From Microstegium vimineum (lineage: Eukaryota; Streptophyta; Magnoliopsida; Poales; Poaceae): a stretch of 64,000 nucleotides of DNA. This document shows positions 1 to 12,300 of the stretch, one piece after another. The notes beneath the pieces were generated by a model that did not search any database, was not told the origin of the DNA, and saw nothing but the letters and a program-made list of their open reading frames with translations. Each line of letters begins with the position of its first letter. Positions within the stretch are counted from its first letter, which is position 1. The stretch lies in contig CM039139.1 in assembly GCA_022036555.1 (NCBI GenBank), forward strand, positions 21,142,981-21,206,980, read 5' to 3'. The translations under genes were made by a program, and so were the position numbers.

Positions 1-929
1 CAGTTTTACGTTTGGGCTCCCGCATCTTGTTGGTCAAGCAACTGCTAATACGGCCGCATTTCAATATTTATCTACTTGTAGCTAAAGCCAACGGTGGATA
101 ACCCTGTCACATCACATCTCCAGAAGATAAGGCACACAAAGCATAGGAGTCATACACATGGTACTGCAAATTCCTAAAAAATAATGCTGCTTGGGCCGGT
201 TTGAACCACTGCGATCTGCGATGCAAGCTAGGTGCGCTTGGCAGCAGCATTGTTCCTATCGGAACCAGTGGAGGAACCGATGACAATCTTTGTAATCTTA
301 TATATGGTCTTATACGCTAATATTATCTTCACAATCGACACTGACACAACCTGTTTATTCTTCTTGTACGTAGGCGCTTGATACACACAGTGCGTTTATT
401 TGATGCAGTGGAATAAAAAAAGGGAACAAAACGGAGCACCTGGGACTGAAAAATCTTGCGTCGCTGAATTGGAATTGGATTTAATATCTGACCCAGCACG
501 GAAGGCCCACCAAGTCACACCCAGGCACAGCGGCTCGTGGCGTGGGTAGTGCGAGCACCACGTCGGTTTGCGGTGTCACTGCTCACTAGCCTGCCAGTAG
601 TGTTCGAGACGCTTGGGATTCTAGGCAGGCTTGTGCTGCTCGGCGCTGAGACACCAGAATTATTCTGCTTAATTAACATCACATTTTGCCTGACGGGTTT
701 CCGTTTCTAGTACGAACGGAAAGGCCGAGCAGAGCCTGCACGATTTGGGAAGACATGAGAAGCTGCTAGTAGTACGGCACAACGAACAAACGATGATGCA
801 AATGAGAGGTCGTTTGGATCGTCAGATTCATTAAGTAGTTTTTTTTAAATATGAATCTTTCAATGTGTCTATTATAAAATATATTTTAAAATTACCCATC
901 TATCTATCCGGAAAAACATGTAACTGTAG

Positions 930-1187
930 ATTGCACGCTAAAAAGTAGTTTCTAGTGAACACTATTCATATTCATGTCTCCAGAACAGTTTATTGTAAAG
1001 TGTATTTCATAATTAATTTAATGATATTTATTTGATATTATAAATATTAATATTTAGGGTTACATGCTAAAGTATTTTTTAGTAAATAATTTTCATATTT
1101 ATGTCTTTAAAATAATTTAGTATAGAAATACATTTCGTAATTAATTAAATGATATTTATTTTGATATAATAAATATTGATATTTTTT
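930..1187. repeat. Imperfect tandem duplication, about 128-bp unit
   Basis: Two diverged copies follow each other. Copy 1 (about 930-1057) and copy 2 (about 1059-1187) share the order: a cacgctaaa/catgctaaa block, ttcatat, atgtct, aattaatt, aatgatatttatt, and ataaatatt near the end. The DNA is extremely AT-rich. The block starting near 822 (tttggatcgtcagattcatt) looks like the start of a hAT-type MITE, so the duplication may lie inside such an element. Confidence 0.55.
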
Positions 1188-1579
1188 ATCTATAACTGGT
1201 CAAACTAATAAGATACTACAGCATGACATTATGCTATAATTGCATGTTTTCTGGATGGAGGAAATATAATCCAGTGATACACATTTTTTTTGATGGATTT
1301 TTTTTTATGGAATCCAGTGATACACATTACTACAAAGCTTAAATATTATTTCTACTAGTAGCTTTATATATTTGGTTAAACCTAAAATTAGTTGGCTTTG
1401 AGAAAAAAAGATTTTTTAAAGATTATTAGGGGAGTAGAGTTGTAGCCGCATACAAAATGAGGATAACACGATTAACAAAGGTATGTCTGCCTTGTCTGTT
1501 TTACTGGAAATGAAATTTACGTTCTTTTTAAGACTGAGAGTAATTATCTATCAGCACACCACAATAGAATCTTCAAGTA

Positions 1580-1837
1580 CTCTCTCCGTCCACGAAAGAA
1601 TCAATTTTTAGAATCCGTGTCAGTTAAATTTTTTTTTAACTTTGACTAACTTTATAGAAAATACAACACCACTTATGACTTAAAATGAGCACCATACAAA
1701 AATATGTTATTAGATAAATCTAATGATACTAATTTGATACTATAACATTTAATATTTTATTTTAGAAATTTGGTCAAAGTTTAAAAAAATTGACTTAGGA
1801 CAAACCCAGAAATATATTCTTTCGTGGACGGAGGGAG
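1580..1837. mobile_element. Stowaway-like MITE
   Basis: The left end reads TA-CTCTCTCCGTCCACGAAAGA and the right end reads TTCGTGGACGGAGGGAG-TA. These are terminal inverted repeats flanked by TA, the target of Tc1/mariner-related Stowaway elements. The interior is AT-rich and non-coding. It lies about 600 bp upstream of the carrier gene start. Confidence 0.8.
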
Positions 1838-2263
1838 TATTATAGCACTCCGTATATTATTTTGACTCCGTTTCGATGCACTTCAATTTTTTAGATATAA
1901 AGATTTCGATACACTTCTGCACTTCGTGTGGAAAATACCTGCCTCATGCTCTCCACTCAAATGAGAGGACAAAAGCTAAAGAGCAGAAAAATCATAAAAC
2001 AAGCTCATATTATTCTCTAAAAAAGATAAAAAATAGAACTCCTTTCTAATAAATAAAATCCACATCGAGCAACCTCGTTCGCTGTTCGTTGGCCTTTCCA
2101 GCCCCAAGGGTCCAGGGCGGCAAGATCAAAGCCCCCCAACCGCCAACAAATCGCTGGCGAATCGCAAGAACAAGAGAAGAATCAATCCGACAGCACCACT
2201 CTCCCAGCATCCGCCACTCCCCGTCACCTCTTCGCATCCGCATCGAATCGAGGCAGCTCGCCC

Positions 2264-2270
2264 TATATAT
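2264..2270 (+). promoter_or_regulatory. Candidate TATA box of the carrier gene
   Basis: The sequence TATATAT sits in otherwise GC-rich DNA, about 185 bases before the chosen start codon at 2451. The distance is reasonable for a TATA box plus leader. No transcription start can be seen directly. Confidence 0.45.
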
Positions 2271-2450
2271 CCCATTCCACTCGGTTGGATTCAGCTCCCC
2301 CTTCCCCCTCCCACGTCGATAAAACCGATGCATCGGCCCGCCTCGCGAACCCTAGCGGCGGCGGCGGGACGAGGGGAAGAAGGTTGCAGGTACGGCGCGT
2401 GAAGGGCCCTGTCCTGTCCTGTCCTGCCCAGTCCCGCCCGGTCCGCCGCG

Positions 2451-5400
2451 ATGCCGTGGTTCGAGATGTGGCTGCCTCCCGCGGCAGGCGAGGGGGCGGT
2501 GGCGGCGGGGCTGTTCCTCGACGGCGCTGACGCGGCTGCGCACGGCGCGCTCCTCGCGGCCATGCCCGGATGCTCCGTCTCGTTCGGGCCCAGGCACCGT
2601 CGCCGCCGGGGCGCACCGCCGGGGTTCCTGTCGCTGTCGATGTCGGTGAAGGGGGGCAGGGGGTTCGTGCCGGCCCCGGTGGGGTTGCTCGCCAGCGCGG
2701 AGGAGAAGGCCGGCGCGGAGGAGTCGGACGCGCTCGTCGCGGGGAAGAGGGCGGTGGAAGTGGCGGCGGACGCGGAGGGAGTGATTCTGCTGGATGAGAA
2801 GGAGAAGAAGAAGAAGGACGATCGTGCTGGAGCTGGCGCGATGAACATGACCAAACATCTTTGGGCTGGAGCCGTTGCTGCCATGGTCTCGAGGTATAGC
2901 CGCATTGTCTGTGGTTCACAGTCATAAGACTAATAGTCCAATCCAATGTGTCTGGCTTCACGCAGTTTACATTTTTGGGAGATTCGTTCTCCTGCAGTTG
3001 AATTGAATTGGTAACTTGTTTTTTTTTTACCAAATAAGTACTGGCTCGAATTGTTTCAGGTTGTTGTTGACAATTTGTTCATATGAATTAAACTTTATGG
3101 ATCCAGTATTCGGTACTTAGTAAAATACTAGCAAGAGTATTTGTATTTCTTTAGTTTTTATACTTTGTCTCAAGTTATTGTGGGATGCAGTTGAACTCTT
3201 GGGGAAATATATGACCGGTGTGTTCAGCTGTTTTTGGATTTAATCTAGGTAGTTTGTTGTTCTATGATCCAGATTTGCATATGCGAGTTAGCAACTTAGC
3301 ATGATTGCTTATCTATTGAAAATGGATGTCTTTTCTCTTTTGACATTGAACAGTAGCTGTTGCTTTTGATCGGAATGTTGAAGAATTAATTTTTTTTGCT
3401 GTTTCTACTTCTTGGGCTCTATTAGGCATCAAGTTGACCTTTAGATGCGGTTCAGTAAAGTTGGCTTCTACAAGTCATAGTTATTAGTCCACTTAATTAG
3501 TATTTGAACAGCATGAGCGTTTGTGAAACAGGTTAGGTGAAGTACTTCATAGTTAGAAGATGACGATCAAGTAACTTAAGTTGTGTATGGCAGTATGGCA
3601 GATGCTTCATCTGGGTTGTGTATGTAAGTTAGAAGTTAGAGGTTAGAGATTGCCAGGCTCGTTTTCCATCTCATGGAGAATTTGGTTTCTTAAAATTAGA
3701 GCCCAAATGGACCCATGAGACTATAAATAGGAAATAAAACTTGCATAGGTTAATAGGAATTGAGAGTGATACTGTTGAGTCTTGACCACAAACATAATCT
3801 TGTTTTGTTTCCGCAGGAAGTTATGGATCACATTTGACACTCTAGTAGTTTTATAAGTTTGCGTGCTACTTCAGATAGTAATTCATTGTAGAGCTGGTTG
3901 ATTGTGAGATTTTGCTGTTCAACCTTGGGAGAAGGGAACTGATTTTTGTTTCATTTAATTTGGTTGCCTTGAGGTGTGATTGGTTTGTTCTGTTTTGACA
4001 TATTGGAACCTTTCCTCTTTTTTCTTAATCCTTTCACTTTTGTCTCTGCTTGAGAAATCGGATGTTGTATATCCTTGTTTCATGGTTGATGTCTATTGCT
4101 ACCTCTAGATTTAGAAGATCTACAGTATATTCGTGATCTCTGGGTAATTATCTTAGCTTGGGGAGGTAAATGGATGATACGTGACATGTTCAAGAATACC
4201 CAGCAATTTGCTGGTTCCTGGAAGTGGGCCATCCACTGACATTGTTATTTCTAGCCATAGTTGGCATGTTCACTATTCTATTTCAGCTGATTGTGTATTT
4301 ATGAGGATCCTTATATGCTATGGTCCTGTAAATCTTAAAAGAGACAACCAAAAGAAACAAACAAAAAAACATGCTAAGAACTTCTAGACGGTCCCATGTG
4401 CAGTTGGTTACTGGCAATTATATAAGCTTTATGATCCAGCCCATTTCCATGATTAGTACTATACAAAGCTAGTCTGTAATCACTCCAGCTATATATGTCT
4501 TGCTTTCCTAGTTATTGTTCTTTTTATTAGGAAGAGAGTATGGGAGTTTCTTTCATAATTTTTATATTTCATGCAGAACAGTTGTTGCTCCTCTTGAAAG
4601 GCTAAAGTTGGAGTATATAGTTCGTGGTGAGCAGAGGAATCTATTTGAACTTATGCATGCTATTGCAACAACACAAGGGTTGAAAGGTTTTTGGAAAGGG
4701 AACTTTGTCAACATCCTTCGCACTGCTCCATTCAAGGCAGTCAACTTCTATGCATATGACAGTTACAGAAAGCAAATGCTCAAATGGTCTGGTAATGAAG
4801 AAACTACGAACTTTGAGAGATTTATTGCTGGTGCTTTCGCTGGTGTTACAGCAACGATTATGTGTATACCTATGGATACAGTAGGTTTCTTTAAAGATTT
4901 TGTACCACGGATTTTCTTAATCTTTAACTTTGTTGCCATCTTTTCACCGACTATTTAGCTGTTGGTTTCAGATCAGGACAAGGATGGTAGCTCCTGGTGG
5001 TGAAGCTTTAGGTGGGGTCATTGGTGTTGCCCGCCACATGATCCAAACTGAAGGATTCTTCTCGCTGTATAAGGGATTAGTGCCTTCTCTTATCAGCATG
5101 GCACCCTCTGGCGCTGTATTCTATGGAATGTATGACATACTGAAGATGGCATATCTGCATTCTCCTGAAGGAAAGAAAAGGGTATTGATGATGAAGCAAC
5201 AAAAACAAGAGGCAAATGCATTGGATCAACTTGAATTGGGTACTGTGAGGACCTTACTCTATGGGGCCATTGCTGGTTGCTGTGCTGAAGCAGCTACATA
5301 CCCGTTTGAAGTAGTCCGTAGGCAGCTACAGATGCAAGTAAAAGCAACCAGAATGAATGCATTTGCAACATGCCTTAAGATTGTTGATCAAGGTGGGGTA

Positions 5401-6275
5401 CCAGCACTATATGCCGGTCTGATCCCTAGCTTGTTACAGGTATGTATTCTTTCAGCATTGCATCTATTTCTACATATACGTAGGGCCCATATTCGTTACT
5501 GTACCACCTTCATTTTTTATAAGGCTCACTAGCATCCACTCCCTCCATTCCAAATTATGACGTTTTGGCTTTTCTAGATACATTGCTTTTGATATGTATG
5601 TAGACATAGTGTATATTTTTTTTTGAGAGTAGACATAGTGTATATTTAAGTACATAGCAAAAGCGACATATCTAGAAAAGCCAAAACATCTTGTAATATA
5701 GAATGGATGGAGTAGCATTTTAAAAACTCTTTCAGAGGTGTAGGCTACCAATTTCCACTTGAAATATATCATCGATTGCCTCAAGCGCAAGGTCATAGTA
5801 AAACATCAGATAAATACGAATATGTTCATAAAACTTTTGTATACTAAGCAGTAAACAGTATGCATGCATATACTTTGATACTTTGACTAATTGTTGGTCA
5901 AAATTCATGAAGTGTGACCTTTTCATATCCTAAAATGCTTTATACCAAGATATGGAGAGGGTATCTATTTCATTTGTTAATGTATCAAACTAGCAATAAG
6001 GAAAACATTTATTGAAAGTGATGAGGTTCTTGACATATCCCTGCAATGATGCTGGTTTACCGAACGAAACTGAAATTAGCACATACTGGTTTAGGGTTTA
6101 GAGACCTGCATATCATTTTGATCATAGTACTATTCATTGTGATCAGTGTATGCTAGTCTGTTTCAAACTGCCTTAAGTTTCTGGTCTTTTTTGTACTTTT
6201 GTTCAGGTTCTACCATCAGCATCGATCAGCTATTTTGTTTATGAGTTAATGAAGATAGTCATGAAAGTGGAGTGA
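2451..6275 (+). CDS. BTL3: Mitochondrial carrier, probable adenine nucleotide transporter BTL type
   Basis: Four exons join in frame to 427 residues: 2451-2893, 4577-4880, 4972-5439, 6207-6275. All introns are GT-AG. After a low-complexity N-terminal part of about 145 residues, the three mitochondrial-carrier signatures are visible: PLERLK, PMDTIR and PFEVVR, one per repeat. This is the PX[DE]XX[KR] pattern of the SLC25 family. The sequence agrees closely with plant Brittle1-like proteins (BTL, At5g64970 type), thought to move adenine nucleotides across the inner mitochondrial or plastid envelope membrane. Substrate is inferred from family only. The ATG at 2451 is the first in frame and gives the expected family length. 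Intron 1 is long (about 1.7 kb), and intron 3 carries a MITE (5539-5713). The symbol is by similarity; BTL1 or BTL2 is possible. Confidence 0.9.
5539..5713. mobile_element. Stowaway-like MITE in the last intron of the carrier gene
   Basis: The ends CTCCCTCCATTCCAAATTAT and AGAATGGATGGAGTA are inverted repeats. Internal arms containing gcttttctagata and tatctagaaaagc fold on each other. It is the same family as the elements at 13873 and 16035, and is intronic and non-coding. Confidence 0.85.
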
Positions 6276-9200
6276 ATACAAATTAATTGGTGAGCCTACA
6301 AAGCAAATTCAAATGGTGATCATGTACCTTGATACGATTGCCAGAAAAAAACCCCAGTAACTTATCAAGTTTTCTCGTAGGCTTGCGTGATGAAAGCACC
6401 AAATGCTGTGAGGGTAGCTTCAGGTTATTGTTCAACTGAAGCTTTGCACACTAGTTGACCAAATTGTACACGAGGTCCTATTCAAGACCTGATTCAGTGG
6501 CTTAATAGGAGATTGTTCTCTTGGACTCTGCCTCACCGAAAACATCTCGGGGTTCCCCAATTTCTGTTGACAAATTTTCCATACTTTATCGTTGATGTAA
6601 TTGACACATTGACAGCAATCCAGATCGACATTTGGGAGATTCTCGTTGTGACCCTGTCTATGCCATACTTCGACCGGTCTCCCTGCGGTCACATGACTTT
6701 ATGATACACAGTTGAGATACAGACATACAGGTGTTAGCTGTGCAATTATCGTTATTCATTCATGAACAGGATTGTGATTGTAATCATGCATTGCGCATTG
6801 ACGCACGTTGTGTGTATCTGCAGTTTCGTGATCTTGACCTGTGCAGTGTGCACGTCGGTCTCTCGGGCTGTCGGGCACTATCTGTACGGTTGGGCGTGCT
6901 GGATGCAAGCGGGGCGGGCAGCCCGCACACCGCCACGCTTTGCAGTGGGTTAGGGAGGATAGAGGCACGGGTGAGAAATAATCCGCGAGAAGCAGACCCT
7001 CTCTCGTTCCCAGTTCTTTTTCCAGAAGCCTATCTAAAAGAAAGTCTGTCTATACGCTACTCCAGTGTTCACTTGATTTATTGTTCATCTTATTCCCGCC
7101 CCGATGCAGTCGCACCTGGTTTCGTCCGAGCTTCGTGGCCGCGGAGCTCTAGCGAAACTCTAGTGTGTCGTTTTTTTTTTTGAGCATGGAACTCTAGTGT
7201 GTCCATGACGGTCTCCTTACCCTCTTCGGCTTTTGCGACTAAGCTATGGCTATGACACCCTCATTCGATCTGCCCGATCGCCTCCACCACCGCTATGCGG
7301 CTATGCCCCTTAGCTGCGTGCCTGGCTGGCCTACCTCCTCGGAGTCTTCCTCCTAAGGCTGCTGACTTGGAGAAGACGAATAGTGAGAAGTGATCTGCAG
7401 GTGACGGTGGTGGATCTGATGGCCGGCCTGCCTCCTCAGAGCCCTCCTCCTGAAGCCTTGTAGGCGACGGTGGTAGATCTGATGGCCATGTAGAATCAAC
7501 CATGGACAACTCGAGAAGCTATGCGTTTGAGATTACTAGTGTCTTAATAAAAGTTTAAAAAGGCAGAAAGAACAAAGCAGCTCGAGTCCTACGGGAACCT
7601 CGGAGTGAGCACTGTGAGTGAGAGTGGCTGCATAGTGCATAGGTGCATAGCCCAGGTTTTCTCTTCTTGTCTATAACCCTGCTACAGTCGGATTCAGAAG
7701 CGAGTGCGAGTGTTCACAAGGCAACGCACACATGTTTCTGGCCAAGGTCGGCTTCCAAGTTGCGACGACCCGTGGTCGACACATTCCGTGTGATGATGAT
7801 TAAGGAAATGCGTAGCGTAGGTCCTCCGCGTCATGATCAGAAAGTACTGTTGCTAATTAACCAAGGCATGTTGGCGCTGGAAGGATGAGGTAATTAGGTG
7901 CGAAGTCACTGTCTGATGCACTCCTACTAACCTATTTTATTTTAGAAAAAAAAAACATGATTGTTACCTTCAGACAGGTTTCTCTGCCCAAATTTTCAAG
8001 ACAGAGAGAAGCGGGACCTGCTGGCTGCAGAACAGTGGCCGCGCGCGGTTGAACTGCAAGCCATGTTCAATTGCGAGCGCGAAACGCAGATCGACTGAAC
8101 CACGGATTCATCACACGTACGTAGTAGGTGTTTGATCAGTAATCCGATCGCATCAACATCCATCTGTATCAAACTGGGCTGGAGCCTGCAGGTCATGAGC
8201 ATCCGCTGGATTCGTCCGATACTCCTGCCAATTACCAACTCCAGTTTCTGAACGCCGGATCGGAGAGCGAGCATGTTCGCGATTTCATCCGCCTGCTAAT
8301 CTAGGTGCCTCGAAATCGAAACTCCAATTTGCAGCAGGAGAGGCTAAGATGGTGGATTAGAGCGTGCCATGGTTGGAATGTAACCGAAGACTCTACTACC
8401 TGTCGAGCCTCGAGTGCCGTCTTTCTAAATACTACAGTAAATAGGAGCGTGCTCAGTGCTACCACTACTGCAATTGAATTGAATAACAAGACGTAGATAG
8501 CACGGCGGATAACGACTGCACACTCCTGACTCCTTCCCCCGTTACCCGCCAAATGCGCCGGAAATCTTGTTCGGAGTTCAGACAGTAGAGTTCAGTCCTT
8601 TCTCTTTTTTTTTTTTGCACTGGTTTATGACTGCAGCCTTGGACGCAACTACTAGCATGTTTCACGTTGGGGCCCTCGGGCGAGAGCGACACGTGCGCTG
8701 ACACATTCATTCACCCAAGAAACGTGACACGAGGCGTCCCCGCGTATTCAACCGCCCGGGCGCGGGCAGGCTCTCGCATCGCACGGCTAGTGTGGCCTCT
8801 ACGCTTGGCGCGATCACCAACCGCCCGCCCGCGGCCGCACCGCACCCACCAACCGCTCCGGAGCCCCGGAAAAAGCCAAGGGACTTCCCCCAAATGCCAG
8901 ATCCCATTCCCACGATGGCCCCAGCTCCAACGGACCATCCACCATTAACGCGGGGGCGAAACGGACATTTCGGGCCTCACCCACACCACAACCCTGCCTG
9001 CAGTGCTGAGCGCCTGAGCTCTCGCCCTCTGGTTCTGACTTCTGACTCGTCACGCCACCTCATCGACGGCTGGCTGGTCCAGTTCCTCCCCCTCTCTCCT
9101 CGCGCCTCTCACCACCAAATTCCGTCGTCAGGTGGAGAACACCAGTCACAGCCTCACAGGCCCCCAACAGCTCCCGAATCCTCCCAAAACCCTGCGAGAA

Positions 9201-9362
9201 ATCCGGGAGAGCGAATCACGAGGCGATCGCCATCGGAACGGCAACCGCCAGGCCCAGCTCGGAGGGACTTGCGCTTGCCGCTTGGTGGCTTCACTCCGCG
9301 GCGGCCGGCGGCGCCTGGTGCCTGGTTCTGCTTTGTTGCGCGCGGCGGTTGGGTTGGGGGCG
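6276..9362. other. Intergenic between carrier and CAMTA genes
   Basis: No gene is supported. 6276 to about 6750 is probably 3' UTR and downstream DNA of the carrier gene. 7325-7490 contains a degenerate internal repeat (cctcctc and gatctgatggcc blocks occur twice or more). From about 8660 the DNA becomes GC-rich and leads into the CAMTA 5' region. Frames here are short and overlap on both strands. Confidence 0.55.
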
Positions 9363-12300
9363 ATGGCGGAGGCGCGGCGCCAAGCGATCGCGCCGCAGCT
9401 AGGTGAGCGCACTGAACGACCGGCCTCCTTCTCCTCCTCCTCCTCCTCTCTCTCTCTCAGGCGTCTGGTTCGCCCTCAACACTCCTGATCCACCTGACCA
9501 GGGGGTGGAGTTGGCGGTTAGGTTGCGGTCAACACGTCGGTCCTTCTTTTCATTTGTTCTCCCTGTAGTCGCGTTTGATTTTGCCACTCGGGCGGTGACG
9601 AGAGTGGTCTCGTCGCTGGGATCCGTGCTTTGGTTCCGTAATCGTGCGTGCGCGTGGGTTGGTGGCGATGGGCGTGTGCCATGGGTACAGACTTGGTATT
9701 GGCGAGGAAACCCCTTGTCTCTGGAGTAGATTGATGTGGATTTAGAGGTCTGGTTTGGTGAGTGGTGACTGTATGGAACCCATTATGCGGAAGTGGAGGG
9801 CATTTCGTTCGGGTCCTGCGTCCGAGTGTTCTCAGGGTGGAATAACCTGGAGCCGAGGCAGGCTGGCAGCTATGGCAAAAGCCTTGGGGGGAGAGGGTGA
9901 CTAGGAAGTTCAGTGTTCTGAAGGCGGAATTTCAGTACCCTGCTTCTGTACGACCTGTGATGTACCTTGTGAAATTGATCTGTGCTTGGGTTTAGATCGA
10001 AGTTATTAGCACGTAATACCATGAACTGGGTTGCTAACCTGGAACTTTTGGAGAGGATTTCTCTGTAATAATCTCGTGTTCAAATGACAGTTGTAGCATG
10101 AACTTAGGAAGCGGATTTTGGCTTCTAATTGGGCTACAAGACTTGAGATCTGTTGGTGTGCATGCATCGGGGATATCTCATGATAGATTATGTATGGGAG
10201 GGACCCTCTTTTTATTTATTTTTAGAGGGTCAAAGTTTTAGAAGTTTAACGATTTTTGAGTCGTCGGGTCCTAAGTAGTAAAGAGATTTTGAGGCTTCAA
10301 AACTGTCCTCCACTCTTGAAGTTATGTTATGTACATACATCTTAGCGCTAAGGGTTTCCCTTCCAATGAAAGCCAGTTAGTTTACTTACGAAAGGGATTC
10401 CAATTTTAAGTTTTATTGTACAATTGAGTAAAATGGTCAGGCAACTCTGTTTTGTGAAGGCTGGTTATCATTTATTGCTTCAATCTAATTTAAATATTTT
10501 TAAGACCACCATCCTGTGAATCCTTTTTAACCATGGGATTATATTCAATCATCTCACCCTTGTTTTCATGAACTTGGAACAGATATTGACCAGATATTGA
10601 AGGAAGCTCAACACCGATGGCTACGACCCGCTGAGATATGTGAAATACTTAAGAACTACAGAAATTTTCGTATTGCCCCAGAACCACCAAATAGACCTCC
10701 AAGTATGACACTCATTTTCTGCTGAACACTGTTTATGTTTTATAGCTGTTCCTCCAAAAGGTGCTATTTCTTTTTGATGTTTCTGTTTATCTTGTTAACA
10801 TTTTCTTTTTATCGCTGGTTTTAGGTGGTTCACTTTTCTTGTTTGATCGGAAAGTATTGAGATATTTCCGGAAGGACGGCCATAATTGGAGGAAGAAAAG
10901 GGATGGAAAAACTGTCAAAGAAGCTCATGAAAGATTAAAAGTATGCCAAATTTGAATAGTGGAAAGTTTTCCTTTGTACAGTTACAGCATACAGTATGTT
11001 GTTAAGTGATTATGGCCATTAGGAAACAAAACTGACAATTCTTTACTAATCTAGTCTGGAAGTGTTGATGTGCTTCACTGCTACTATGCTCATGGGGAAG
11101 GAAATGAAAACTTTCAGAGGAGGAGTTATTGGATGTTGGAGGAGTAAGTGTCCTTCTATGTTACTTTGTAGTATTGCAACTTAGATTTGTGCTTAAGGCA
11201 CGCTGACAACTTATGCCTCATGCGTCTTGTATTGAGTCTGCATGCATGCATGGGAACTTACAACTGATTATAATTTTTTTGCAGGGATTTTATGCACATT
11301 GTGCTTGTACATTATCTCGAAGTCAAGGTTATTGCTAATCCTACTCTGGTTGATCAGTATTTAGCTAGTTGTCTATTGTACTGTCAGACAATTGTATTTC
11401 ATCATCCTAAATGCTACTCCCTCTGGACTGTTTTCTTAGGCGTTGCAATGAGTAATACATATACCAAGACTTTTGTTCGTCGTAGTATGATTAATTATCT
11501 TCGAGTGTTGTGACCTCCTGGTCCCATGCCGCGTGCGCTCGTGACGTTTCACCTAGGTGCTGCCTTGCTCCTGATTGGATGATGCCTCTTTCCTTTGGTC
11601 ATTCACCCAACCTGCATGGATGCATGCACCCCCAGTCCCCCATGGCTCATGCAAAATTGTTTTGGATTCTGTCTTGACTTTAATGCTCAGCAGTAAAACA
11701 CATTGGAACCTCAACTGCTAATGTATCAGTATATTTATGCCTAAGACCCGAAGGGAGTACATTGTAGAAAATTTTATGTTAACTGCATTTTTTTTTTCTT
11801 TACACCAGGTTCTTCTCTATTATCTGTTGTGAGAGTAATCACATGGATTTTCTCATAGCTTATCCTTAGTATAATGTAAACCATCGTTTCATGCCATGTT
11901 CTGAGAATTCTGTTCAACTTCAGATCTAGCTCTAGCAAGGATTTAGGGCTTCTGTTATGCTATACACTTGTAGTAGAGTTTTAGGCACCTCAGTTCAATG
12001 CTATTTGGAGCAGTTAAACAAGTAATTAAGCTAAATATGCTCGACTTTTATTCTAAACCAGTAATTAAACTACTTATATGCTGGTTATACGGAAATGCTT
12101 TGGTGTTATCACGAGTTTGCATCAGCTCTTATGCAATGAATCAATCAATTAAAAAACATGAATGAAACATAATAATTTGAATGTTATTATACTAGTGACT
12201 AGTCCTAGTATGCTGTAGGCATCATGTGATATACTATTCTTTTGGAACACTCCCATCTGAATACATTTATTTGCCTCAAACATGGAAACCCATTATGAGG

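Larger units (their letters stand above)
1..2263. other. Intergenic, AT-rich, upstream of the carrier gene
   Basis: No gene is supported here. The stretch holds an imperfect tandem duplication (about 930-1187) and a Stowaway-like MITE (1580-1837), listed separately. The last 200 bases turn GC- and C-rich, as expected for the proximal promoter and 5' leader of the downstream gene. The short open frames near 2046-2333 are overlapping, GC-driven and resemble nothing known. Confidence 0.6.

Noticed and set aside
2263..3033. 256-codon minus-strand frame over the first exon of the carrier gene
   Set aside because: It is the antisense shadow of a GC-rich exon; composition is Pro/Arg/Ser-rich and has no domain.
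11292..11513. Continuous frame past CAMTA exon 5
   Set aside because: After the GT donor at 11328 it is intron and then MITE sequence; the CG-1 domain resumes in exon 6.
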